64,000 nucleotides of DNA from Rhodamnia argentea (Eukaryota > Streptophyta > Magnoliopsida > Myrtales > Myrtaceae). Under the pieces are notes generated by a model, which saw only the letters and a program-made list of their open reading frames with translations, was not told the origin of the DNA and did no database searches. Made by a program: the position numbers and the translations under genes. The stretch covers positions 4,817,001 through 4,881,000 of the forward strand of contig NC_063152.1 of the NCBI RefSeq assembly GCF_020921035.1, in the 5' to 3' direction. Positions 36,332-46,359 of the stretch are shown here, piece after piece; the first letter of the stretch is position 1, and each line of letters starts with the position of its first letter.

Positions 36332-37072
36332 ATGAAGCTCTTTGTTCTTCTCATCACCCTCTTTGCTCTCGCACCAACCCAAGTGATCGGGTTTGGTCCG
36401 GATATATCCGAAGTGTTTGACAACACCACCGGCACCCCGGACACTAGGTTTGGGCAAGAAATCGGGTCAGAATACACTGCTAATATTTTATTCGATGCTT
36501 CGGACTTCGTTTTGAAGACTTTCGAACAAACCGACGGAGGAGGGAAGAACTACACGTCTATAGGTGCAACCGTCACGAGCTTTAAAGCGAGCGGAATCGG
36601 AGGCTACCCACTCCAAGTCGCGATTATCGGAGGCAACGTGATTCTTCTAAACGCCGACTATGTCCAGACCTATACTGGTGACTTAAAAGCCGAGTTCACT
36701 GGAATTCTGTATCATGTAAGCGCGCGCGTCTGGCAATGGACGGCCGATGGCACCGCCCCGAACTGGCTTATCACCGGTATTGCTGACTACGTTAGGTTGA
36801 CCTCGGGATGGCCGTCGAAGGACTGGGTATCGAGGGGGTCGGGCTCGAGCTGGGAGGAAGGATATGCTGTTGCGGCGTACTTTCTGGAGTACTGTAACGG
36901 AATCAATGGCAGATTCATTGCTGAGCTAAATGCCATAATGAGGTATTCCTATAGTGATGCTTTCTTCGCGCAGCTTCTCAGGAAGCCTGTGTACGATTTG
37001 TGGGACGACTACAAACTACAATACGGAGGCAACCCACCGGCACCTGCACTGGCTTCGAGTTCAGGATGTTAA
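36332..37072 (+). CDS. Basic secretory protease family protein (PR-17-like), zinc motif lost
   Basis: Single exon. The open frame begins at 36257, but the methionine at 36332 is the likely start because it opens directly on a signal peptide (MKLFVLLITLFALAPTQVIG), giving 246 aa. The BSP domain follows: FGQEIGSEYTANILFDASDF, VILLNADYVQTYTGDLKAEFTGILYH, WLITGIADYVRL, GYAVAAYFLEYCNGINGRFIAELN, and the C-terminal YDLWDDYKLQYGG. Family members are secreted, pathogen-induced proteins related to zinc metalloproteases through an HExxH motif just before VWQW. Here that motif reads H128-V-S-A-R132 (36713-36727), so the catalytic Glu and second His are absent. The protein may be a non-catalytic apoplastic protein or an early pseudogene. 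No stop or frameshift is present. Confidence 0.85.
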   Translation: MKLFVLLITLFALAPTQVIGFGPDISEVFDNTTGTPDTRFGQEIGSEYTANILFDASDFVLKTFEQTDGGGKNYTSIGATVTSFKASGIGGYPLQVAIIGGNVILLNADYVQTYTGDLKAEFTGILYHVSARVWQWTADGTAPNWLITGIADYVRLTSGWPSKDWVSRGSGSSWEEGYAVAAYFLEYCNGINGRFIAELNAIMRYSYSDAFFAQLLRKPVYDLWDDYKLQYGGNPPAPALASSSGC

Positions 37073-37360
37073 TTGAAGAAGAAAGCTGTCATTGGGCTAC
37101 TAAAGTTGTTTTCCTGTTGAGTTTGTCTAATAAAGTTATGGAAGAGACGTAAGACAATACAAAAATATGCTTGCTGTATTTCAAGCAACAACCCCATAAT
37201 TCAATCAATTATGATTCCATGATGGATGTAGCCGTACGAGAAAGTGGTTCATCGTAGAAAAGTCTGAACACTAGGAAATCTATTCAAACAACAGAAGTCA
37301 TATCAAGAAAAGTACACGATTTGTGCGCTGGACAAGCAGAAGTCTTGAACATCAAAGGAT
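37073..37360 (+). other. BSP 3' UTR and downstream flank
   Basis: Holds 'tctaataaagttatgg' (AATAAA-like) about 60 bp after the stop, shared with the BSP relic at 20398-20850. This suggests the transcript end lies here. Confidence 0.4.
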
Positions 37361-37361
37361 G

Positions 37362-37562
37362 CGTTTATCTTATGAAAGATTCAAGATTCGAGAAATATTT
37401 CTCAACTGGAAATATATTTATCATCGGTAATAATTTATGCCTAACTATTTTCGCCAGTAATGAAAATATTTTGCATTCATTCCTTTTGAAGCGGTACAAG
37501 TGATCATTTTTTGAAAAATTTTCTTTAAAATTTTGAGTTTTCTATTAAACAAGCGAATCCTA
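37362..37562. mobile_element. MITE with 'gcgtttat...aacaagcgaatcc' ends
   Basis: About 200 bp, AT-rich with 'gaaaatatttt' modules and loosely inverted ends (ggatgcgtttatct / aaacaagcgaatccta). It belongs with the MITE at 5283-5522. Confidence 0.45.
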
Positions 37563-37589
37563 AGAAGAATGTAAATTTATACATCAGCG

Positions 37590-38285
37590 CAAGGGTTGAT
37601 TAATAACATAACGCTACTTCTGCACTAGGGCCTGAACAAGGGTTAGACATTTCCCAAATCTCTTGTAGTCCACAGTCTAATCCCTCGTAGCTAACAGTTC
37701 ATTTGAAACAGTTTCAAAGGTAGAAATTGTTGAGGGGTAATGTAGAAACCAGGGATTTTATAATTCAAATCTAACGCATGAAGAAGAAATTAGCTGGGAA
37801 TCAATGAGAAGCAATAAATAAATAAAAAAGATATCATAAATTTATGTAGCTCGGTCCGAGTATTAGAATTGCTCTACGAGGAACCAGCCGACAAGAAATC
37901 TACTATGAATTCGGACAATAAAGAGTTGATAATCCACTCAAGGGTTTCTCATCCCTATATTACATCCAAACAAACCCCGTAAGTGTTATCTCGCAAACAA
38001 TTCACTCGAAAAACTCACAAGACAAAACCCTGTCACCCTCTTGTTTGATTTAGTATCCTAAAACCAAATTCACTTATATATATTATTTTCATCCACTATG
38101 GGAAACCACCCATTTTAGCCGAATCAAAACTAGGAATCCAACTCCAACAAGTATTTACTGTTAGTTCATATGTTCAGTCAACCAAAAGTCCAATCTAGTC
38201 CTTGTTTAAATCACATGGCCCAGTTTTAGATCGGTTTAGTTCACGAATTCAAACTCGATATGTAATTTAACAATATGAATGGTAA
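37590..38285. repeat. BSP 3'-flank block, copy 1
   Basis: Co-linear with 32650-33370, and its first 80 bp also with 20770-20850. It lies directly after the BSP gene and defines the original unit whose copies mark lost BSP genes. Confidence 0.6.
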
Positions 38286-38399
38286 CACGTTGCTTTACTA
38301 CTCGCAATGACTATTGTTTACCATGTATTGATTCATTGCCCGTTATGAACTTTATCTTCGTGTACTCAACAAGAGAAGATTAAGAAATAGGAGTTCATA

Positions 38400-38650
38400 G
38401 TATGTCATTGGGAAGAAGTACAAAAAAAGTCATAAATGTATAACATTGGTACTAATTCAGTAAACCTTTAAATTGGACTAATTCAGTATTAAACCTTTTG
38501 GCATTTGGTACCAATTGAGTTCATCCCGACAATTTTGGTCGGAATTCGCTGACGTGTATGCTAACAATTCAACGTAACATGGCCGGCAATGACGTGAATA
38601 TTTTTTATGAATATTTTAATTATATCTAGATTATTTTATAATTTTTTTCT
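38400..38650. mobile_element. Left end of a 'cctaaacc'-like TIR element
   Basis: 'aagtacaaaaaaagtcataaa', repeated 'aattcagtaaacctttaaatt' modules, and 'gctgacgtg', 'ggccggcaatgacgtg' then an AT tract repeat the plan of the elements at 1-1385 and 3690-4505. The other end is not found; an AG-rich tract (38756-38785) follows. Confidence 0.4.
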
Positions 38651-38885
38651 TTTTTCCTTTTATGTGCTTTAATAATAATAATAATAAAGTTGCCGGTTCT
38701 TTTCCATCTTTTTCTTCGTTTTATTCTCTCTTGCCTGGTTCTCGGGTCTTCTCTTCGTGGGGGAGAGAAGAGAAGAGAAGAGAAGGTTGGGCCTGGTCGT
38801 AGAACTGGGAGACAAAAACATGGCCTACCTCTTTCATTATAAATGCATGCAGCGACGCTTACCAGTAAAGGAAAATCTGTTATTC

Positions 38886-40920
38886 GTGACTCGTGAGATT
38901 GATGGCAGATTGTGGGTTGTTGTCTGCTCAAGTAGAAGAGATGACATCAATTTCTGAAAGTTCCGTGATGCTCTTCTTTCAGGTATTTTTTTCTATGGAC
39001 GAGAGCTGCGGTGAGAATGAGTGTGTTGTCGAAAAGGTGGAGGCACTTGTCGAGGTCGATTCCTAATCTCGTCTTCGATGAAGAAGGAAGTTTCTTCGAG
39101 AAGTCGCGGTTCTTAAACCCTGTCGAAGGAGCATTATCATTTCGTGACTTGTCTCCTTTGAAAGTTATTCTCTCTTTCATGTTACATGGCTGTTGATGAC
39201 TAATCTCGCGGAAATACTTGGATCGATGCTGCGATAAGGCGCAAAGTTAAGGAGCTTTGGCTGGGCCTCATCGTAGAAACTCATCCTCATGTTCAGTATA
39301 CGTTGCCCTGTTCTATATTCAGACGCGAAACACTGGTGGAATTCCATCTTGAATTCCTTCATAATTTCAGAGTTCCTTCTTTAGTTTGTCTTCCAAATCT
39401 GAAGGCCTTAACACTAGAGTTCCTTCTATATTCAGATTATGTTGAATTTGGGGATTATAATTCAATGGACAAGCCGCTTTCATGCCCATCCCTCGAGGTG
39501 TTGTTTCTTAAAGGTTTTGAGCATTCATGCTCCCAATCTTTTGAAATTGGGAAAAAGTACACTAAAAGTGCCATAACTTTTGTACGGCGTTCACTTGAGT
39601 GCCATAACTTTCAAAATGTTCACTTAAATATTATAACTTTCAAAAATCGTTCACTTGAGTGCCATGCTGATGTGGATGCCGCAAAAGCTGACGTGACACG
39701 TCGGAAAAGTTACTATAGCAGGCCGGAAAACGGACGTGGCACTCCGGAAAGCTACTTTAGAACGCCTTAAGGCTGACGTGGCACGAGCGGAAAAGTTCTT
39801 GTAGCACTCAAGTGAACGATTTTGCTTCGACGTAATACTCAAGTGAATGATTTTTGAAAATTATGGCACTTCAATGAACGTTTTAAAAGTTATGGCACTC
39901 AAATGAATGCCGTACACAAGTTATGATACTTCTAGTGTACTTTTTCCTTTGAAATTGTCAATAGCTGACTTTTTTACGTGTGCCAATGGACACTGCAACG
40001 TACGGATTCATGGAGCTGGAGCCAAATCCTTACACTATTCTGGTCAATATGGTCGTGACCTTACCATATCATGTCCATCGTCGCCATTTGAAGCCGTCAT
40101 TGCAGTGTTTAATCCAGGGGAGATAAAACCTGATCAATGTGCCAACCTTGTGTTTAAGCTCTTAAAGGATCTTCCCAATGTAGAACGTCTTACATTATTT
40201 TCCGAAGGCCTTTAGGTACGCTTTCCTGTTTCTATCTTCAATCTTGTCTTTATCCTTCATTTCTTTGGAGCAGTTTATTATGTTTCACACTACCATTGGC
40301 CTGGAATTCACTATATTTCGGGCTTTCTTATCAGGTTATGGATTAGAGAGAACACCTTCTCAACTCTTTTCCGGTCTTCGGTAGCCTTACCCAATTGAAG
40401 TGGCACATCTCTCCGATGTACTTAGATTTTAGAGTACTTCGGGCCATGCTTAGCCAATGTCCTTGTCTAAGGAGTCTTGTGTTTGCCAAGGTAACATCCC
40501 GTAATTATTGATTCTCATCCCTTTCCTGTTTTGGCTTGGGCTACCGAGATTTCGGAGATTAAGTTAGAGCTAAGTGATACATAATTCTGATATGGGGCTT
40601 GATCGAGGACTCTGAAATGGATTGCTGGACGCCAGATCTAGTGCTTCAATGTTTTCTTTCGTTGCTTAAAGAGATTAGGGTTTGCAACTTCACCGTAGTT
40701 GACACCGAACTCTTAATTGTGAGAGTTTTACGTGGGACTGCTGAAGTTTTGGAGGAATTGTTTATGCATTGCTCTTAGGAGAACTTTCGAGAGAAGTTAA
40801 TGAAACGTTAGATGAAGCTTCCTCAGGCTTCAGATCAATGCATGATTTCCCTAGATTTTAGGGAGCTCAGTGCGTGCTCCACTTCAAATTTTGATTTTTC
40901 TGGATAACTTAGCTGTCTTT
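38886..40920 (+). pseudogene. F-box/FBD pseudogene, array copy 1
   Basis: Its 5' leader (38886-38990) matches that of FBD gene 3 (42595-42700). The region holding the start codon and first half of the F-box (about 42710-42950 in gene 3) is then deleted, and homology resumes at VRMSVLSKRWRHLSRSIPNLVFDEEG (about 39010). A frameshift follows FRDLSPLKV. The LRR region is interrupted by a 398-bp MITE (39550-39947). Exon 1 ends ERLTLFSEGL* with CAG changed to TAG at the splice edge. Exon 2 (about 40336) opens VMD*. Exon 3 (about 40587) has stops. It is certainly non-functional as a full protein. Confidence 0.9.
39550..39947. mobile_element. 398-bp Mutator-like MITE with perfect 10-bp target duplication
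   Basis: Ends GGAAAAAGTACACTA(A)AAGT and inward-read GGAAAAAGTACACTAGAAGT, with modular 'gttcacttgagtgccataactttcaaaa' repeats in both arms. Flanked by TTTGAAATTG at 39540-39549 and 39948-39957. FBD gene 3 retains the empty site at the homologous place (about 43488-43500, 'cttttgaaattgttaatag'). Non-coding core with 'gctgacgtggcac' motifs. Confidence 0.95.
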
Positions 40921-40943
40921 ACTGAAATTAGAACATCTTCCTG

Positions 40944-41107
40944 AAGGACATCCACCATGTGGCTGTAGGTGAAATCATGCCCTCATCACTGGCTCTACAA
41001 GTTCGCCATTTTGGAGGACACCTACAAGGACATCCACCATGTGGCTGTAGGTGAAATCATGCCCTCATCACTGGCTCTACAAGTTCGCCATTTTGGAGGA
41101 CACCTAC
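40944..41107. repeat. Perfect 82-bp tandem duplication
   Basis: Two identical copies, 40944-41025 and 41026-41107, each beginning 'aaggacatccaccatgtgg' and ending 'ggaggacacctac', in the 3' flank of the FBD pseudogene. The paralogous flanks at about 44485-44570 and 48040-48120 have one copy each. Confidence 0.9.
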
Positions 41108-41346
41108 ACTGGTTCCGTCCTCAATCATGACGCCATCAAAATAGATCGCCCATTTTTCAGACATAGGCGACACAAAACAAGGCTGTCAATATTATGTATC
41201 ATTCTGACCAAAAAACAAAATTATGGATCATTGATACCATGTATCATGTTGTCCCGCGGCCTGCAGTAGTAACGTTCATTTAGTTTCTGGAATTTGGCCA
41301 CACATAATAACACACAAATTCATTGTAATTTTAGTAGGAATTTCAA

Positions 41347-41646
41347 ATATCCTTTTTATTTTCACATTTTGATTAAAAAAAGAATTTTCTCTATGTACTA
41401 TAAAATCCTGATTTGTGCAGGACAATAATATCTGAAATTTTAATTGCACAAGCGCACTAGAAGTTCCAAAATTTTTAGCGAAAGTGCAATCGAGTCATAT
41501 CCTTTTTATTTTCGCATTTTGATTTTAAAAAAAAATTCTCTATGTACTAGAAAATCCTAATTTGTGCAGGACAATAATATCTCAAATTTTAATTGCCCAA
41601 GTGCACTAGAAGTTCCAAAATTTTTAGCGAAAGTGCAATCGAGTCA
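41347..41646. repeat. About 150-bp tandem duplication
   Basis: Copies at 41347-41496 and 41497-41646 both run from 'atatcctttttatt' to 'agtgcaatcgagtc' with a few differences, including in the A-tract. The unit contains a dispersed-repeat end also present at 4.8 kb. Confidence 0.8.
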
Positions 41647-42360
41647 TGCGATTGAAATGGGCAATCAAGTCCTATTCTTTTTCCTCTCTTTTTATATATT
41701 TTTTTATTTATCTTCCACCGTTCTTAATAAAACTTACGTTAACTAATAAACTATACTAATGCACACTAAAACATATTATATTTATGTAGGTAATAAAATG
41801 TATTATAGGATAGAAAGAAATTAAAATACATAAATAAAAAAAGGATAAATAGAAACGAAAATTTGTCTACTATTTTTTATTTTGCATTTTCTTTTTATAT
41901 TAGATCCAAATATTTTTTATTTTTTATATTATTCTAATATTTTAAATTTATAAATTTTATTATTTTGGAAAAATAATTTTTATACTATACATATAGGAAA
42001 TTCCATTTGAGAATAGTTATATTGAAGATATTCTTTTAATATGCGATTTTATCCTATCCGAAGGAGTAACCCAACACTGATAAATTTTATCTCACTCCAA
42101 TCTTTATCTTAGCTACCTAACAAGCGTAGCCTAGGGTTTGTGGTTGCATGAATTGATAAACTATCTCAACAGCGGTGCCATTATCCCTATTGTTTTCCCC
42201 TTTCACCACCTTCTCTCGATCTTGTAGAGCCCTAAAACTCTATTGCTTGACGACCCTTTAGAGAAACGACCAGGTAATCTTCTCTTCATGCTTGAGGATT
42301 TTCTTGATGCCTTTTTCACTTCTTGCTCATCGGGTGTCGTCAATGCGTTCTTTGTTTGTC

Positions 42361-42460
42361 TTTTTTTTTTTTTTTTTTGATGACCCAGGGAACCCCCGCA
42401 CGGCCGGCAGCCGGGGGTAAACCCTGGGGGCAACACGTGCTAGCCACCACACACGTGCAC
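42361..42460 (-). mobile_element. Short SINE-like insertion with 14-17-bp target duplication
   Basis: An 18-base T-run (minus-strand poly(A)) followed by about 80 bp of GC-rich sequence ('gacccagggaacccccgc ... acacgtgcac'). It is bracketed by GTTCTTTGTTTGTC at 42347-42360 and 42461-42474, plus three shared T. The paralogous leader at 46017-46040 has the uninterrupted single copy (gcgttctttgtctgtctt). Poly(A) plus long direct repeats means LINE-machinery insertion. No A/B box was recognised, so the family is unclear. Confidence 0.8.
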
Positions 42461-42798
42461 GTTCTTTGTTTGTCTTTCATGCGTCAAATTTCAATTTTTG
42501 TTTTCTCGGTAGTTTGAGAATAGCTTTTGCTTGTCTCATGTTCTTGATGTATAGGGATGAATTGGTTTGTGGGTGCTTGTTTCAGTGATGCAATTCGTGA
42601 GATTGATGGCAGATCATGGGTTGTTGTCGGCTTAATTAGAAGAGATGGAATCAATTTCTGAAAGTTCTGTGATGCTCTTCTTTTTAAGGATTTTCTTGTC
42701 CCGCTGGTATTATATCCAGAGGGCTTGTGATTGATCTACCAAGAGTTGTGATCAGAGTTGTAAGGGCAGTTTGTTGTCTTGTTCTGGTTTAATCTTCA

Positions 42799-44447
42799 AT
42801 GATGGGAGAGACTGGTGAAGAAATGGATGCTACCGTTCTTGTTTCGAGTAAGTTTAGGGAATTGATTGGCACTCAAGATTTAAGCTGCGAACGGTTCTGC
42901 GATCTGCCTGATGCGATTCTCCTACACATCCTGGAATTTCTATCAACAAGAGCTGCTGTGAGAATGAGTGTGTTGTCAAAAAGGTGGAGGCACTTGTCGA
43001 GGTCTATTCCTAGTCTCGTCTTCAATGAAGCAAGTTTCTTCGAGAGGTCGCGATTCTTAAACTTTGTGGAAGGAGCATTGTCATTTTGTGACCTGTCTCC
43101 ATTGAAAGTTTTTTCTCTTTCATGTTGGTTGGCTGTTGATGATGAATCTCGCGTAAATTCTTGGATCGATGCTGCGATAAGACGCAAAGTTCAGGAGCTT
43201 CGCTTGAGCCTCATTGCAGAAACACATCCTCCTCTTAAGTATACGTTGCCCTGTTCTATATTCAGGTGTGAAACCCTGGTAGAGTTCCATCTTGAATCCC
43301 TTCTTGATTTCAGAGTTCCTTCTTTTGTTTGTCTTCCAAATCTGAAGGTCTTAACTCTACATTATGTTCGATTTGGGGGTGATAATTCGTTAGAGAAGCT
43401 GCTTTCATGCCCTTCCCTTGAGGAGCTGTCTCTTAAAGGTTGCTGGTGCCATCAAATCGAGGTTTTGAACATTCGTGCTCCCAATCTTTTGAAATTGTTA
43501 ATAGATAAGTTGTTTGCGGGTTCCGATAGACACTGCCAAGTACGGATCCATGGAGCCAAAATCAAATCCTTACACTATTCTGGTACATATGGTCATGACC
43601 ATACCATATCATGTCCATCGTCGCCAGTTGAAGCTATCATTGCAGTGTTTAATCCAGTTGCAAAAAAACCTGAGCAATGTGCCGACCATGTGTTTAAGCT
43701 CTTAAAGGATCTTTCTAATGTAGAACATCTTACTTTATTTTATGGAGGCCTTCAGGTATGCTTTCCTGTTTTTATCTTCAATCTCGTCTTTATCCTTCAT
43801 TTCTTTGGAGCAATTATTACGTTCGGACTACCATTGGCCTGGAATTCACTATATTTCTAGCTTTCTCATTAGGTTATGGATGAGAGACAAGACCTCCTCG
43901 ACTCTTTTCCAGTCTTCCGTAGCCTTACGCAATTGAAGTGGGCCATCTCTCCGATGTACTTAGATTTTAGAGCGCTTCAGATCATGCTCAAGCAATGTCC
44001 TTGTCTGAGGAGTCTCGTGTTTGCCGGGGTAACTATCTTGTTTGTCATCCCTTTTCTATTATGGCTTGTGCTATCGAAATTCAGAGATACACCAGAGCTA
44101 AGTGATATATATTTCTAATATAGGGCTTGATCAAGGACTCTGAAATGGATGGCTGGACATGGGACCCAGTGCCTCGTTGTTTCCTGTCATCACTTAAAGA
44201 GATCGGGATTTGCAATTTCACCGCAATTGACACCGCCCTCTTAGCTGTGAGAGTTTTACTTAGGACTGCTGAAGTTTTGGAGAAATTGTTTATCCATTGT
44301 TCTCGGGGTTATAGGAATAACTTTCGAGGGAAGTTAATGAAACGTCCGATGAAGCTTCCTCGGGCTTCGGATCAATGCGCTATTTCGCTAGATTTTAGGG
44401 AGGAGTGTAGTGCATGCTCTAGCATGGATTTTGATTTTTTTGGATAA
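42799..44447 (+). CDS. F-box/LRR-repeat/FBD protein (FBD gene 3)
   Basis: Exons 42799-43755, 43873-44028 and 44124-44447 join in phase 0 with GT/AG junctions, giving 478 aa. The F-box is at residues about 34-76 (CDLPDAILLHILEFLSTRAAVRMSVLSKRWRHL). LRR-like repeats include CETLVEFHL and CPSLEELSLKGC. The FBD domain in exon 3 reads WDPVPRCFLSSLKEIGI ... RTAEVLEKLFIHCS. M9 (MDATVL) is an alternative start resembling genes 1 and 2. It is the only intact member of the plus-strand array, flanked by dead copies on both sides with which it shares leader, introns and 3' flank. It is a likely SCF adaptor; target unknown. A SINE-like insertion lies about 340 bp upstream of the ATG. Confidence 0.88.
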
Positions 44448-44939
44448 TTTAGCTGGCTTTGTTGAAATTAGACAATCTTGCAAAAGGAGGACACTCATCA
44501 TGTAGCTGTAGGTGAAATCATGCTCTCATCACTAGTTATTCAAGTTCACAGTTTTGGAGGACACCTACACTGCTTCTGTCTTCATTCATGATGCCATCAA
44601 AATAGATCGTCCATTCTGCAGACATAGGCAACACAAAACAAGGGTGTCAATGTGATGGATCATTGATACCAAGTATAATGTCGATGTTGTGGTGATCGCC
44701 ATGTTATCTACTGCTTTGATCGAAACCTCCAGCCTGTGAATTATGGAGTTTGCAAAACTGATGCTATGCTTATTTCAGTTCTATTTTTTTTAATTTTTTA
44801 TTTTCAAGTCTGAATTATGGAGGTCTGCCCATCAATACAATCCATAGTTTCTACACCCAACAACGCCATTGGCTCAACCACTACCGAAAACGTTTGATTC
44901 ACAAGAAATTCACAAGAAGTTGACACATATCATACTTGA

Positions 44940-45440
44940 GTTTTAACATGATGTGCAATGTGATCTATGAACTTTTAATTTGTTTGTTGTAGTTCTTGAA
45001 TTGTAAGTGAGTATTGAACATTGCCCTTTTGTTTGCTCAAAGGACAAATCGGATGTTATTTGATGACTTGAATTATTATATGCTGAGTTGAACATTTACA
45101 AATGATGAGTCAACATATCCATCTATTTATAAAAAAACAAATTAAATTAGGATGTTGACTTATCCATTGTTACTTGATGACGTGGATTATTATAATTCAC
45201 ATGTAACTTGTTTTTTATTCACCGTTCAAAATTGTCATGGAATGAAATTACATTAACAAATTTGATTTAATTTGAATCAATGGAAAGTCGACATTCAACA
45301 TTTTCACATGATCTATGACTCCGTAGATGAAATGTTCCTATAGACCAAATGTTATTTATCAAGATTTTAGAGACCATATTGAATAAATTAAAAGTCTAGA
45401 AATGCACATTAGGCCAAAGTCAGTGAACCATTTGAATCAT
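44940..45440. mobile_element. TIR element with 'atgtgatctatgaacttttaattt' ends, copy 1
   Basis: The left arm ('tgcaatgtgatctatgaacttttaatttg') and right arm ('attaaaagtctagaaatgcacatt ... gtgaaccattt') are inverted. The centre has 'gatgacttgaattatt' and 'gatgacgtggattatt' modules. The same element follows the third FBD copy (48490-48950) and recurs at 49900-50830. Confidence 0.6.
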
Positions 45441-45479
45441 TTTCCCTTTCATTCAAATTAGATAATAGACTATAATATA

Positions 45480-45965
45480 ATGCCAAACTTTTTTCCATCC
45501 CATGTAAACCTCCAAACTTCTACAAATGCTCTACTAAGACTTCCGTTCACGATGGCCGGTAAAAATCTGACGTGGCATTGTCTCCGCATGCACGTCAAAA
45601 TTATAGAGAAATTTTATTTACTCGAATTAAAGTACGTTTTAAAAATATTTAAAAAGCTGACAATGCAATTTTCATTTTTATAGGAAAAGTAAAAAGTAAA
45701 AGACATTTTCCGAGGCCGAACCTTCAGTAGACCTTCAAGAGAAGTCTGACTTGAAAATAAAAAATTAAAAAAATGGAAATCTGTTAAAAAAAAAAAAAAA
45801 AAAACCTTCAATAAAATAAAGACTTATGCTAAAACCCTTCTGTCTCCGCCAAAACTTAAAACGCCGGCGTCCAATTCAGAAACTGCGGGAATGCGGCGGT
45901 GACCTGTTGCCTCGAGTGAGTGAACTGTAGAAGCTACGGTCGACCTGTTGTCTCAATTGAGGTGC
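45480..45965 (+). other. Duplicated promoter and first-exon start of the pseudouridine synthase gene
   Basis: Matches 51725-51830 plus 52540-52840, ahead of and inside exon 1 of the synthase gene. Shared blocks are 'ctgacaatgcaattttcattttta', 'ctaaaacccttct', 'ccggcgtccaattcagaaactgcggga' and 'gctacggtcgacctgttg'. The start codon context is kept, but the frame ends at once (ATGCGGCGGTGA). At about 45965 the homology switches to the FBD leader ('cagttcttgctcattgggtgtc'), so the segment sits where the FBD copy's own upstream region should be. Confidence 0.75.
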
Positions 45966-46359
45966 CACCTTCATGCCTTGATCTCTTTTCAGTTCTTGCT
46001 CATTGGGTGTCATCAATGCGTTCTTTGTCTGTCTTGCATGCGTCAAATTTCAAATTTTTTTTTCTCGGTAGTTTGAGTTTTAGCTTTTACTCGCCTCATG
46101 TTCTTGATGTAGTGGGACGAATTGGTTTGTGGGTGCTTGTTGCAGTGATGCAATTCGTGAGATTGATGGCAGATTGTGGGTTGTCGTAGGCTCAATTAGA
46201 AGGGATGAAACCAATTTTTGAAAGTTCTGTGATGCTCTTCTTTTTAAGGGGTTTCTTGTCTCACTGGCATTATGGCCGGAGGGCTTGTGATTGATCTACC
46301 AAGAGCTGTATTCAGAGTTGGAAGAGCACTTTGCCGCGTTCTTTTAGTTTAATCTTCAA

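Noticed and set aside
40944..41646. CRISPR-like or other regularly spaced array
   Set aside because: Both repeats here are simple two-copy tandem duplications with no spacers; the DNA is plant nuclear.
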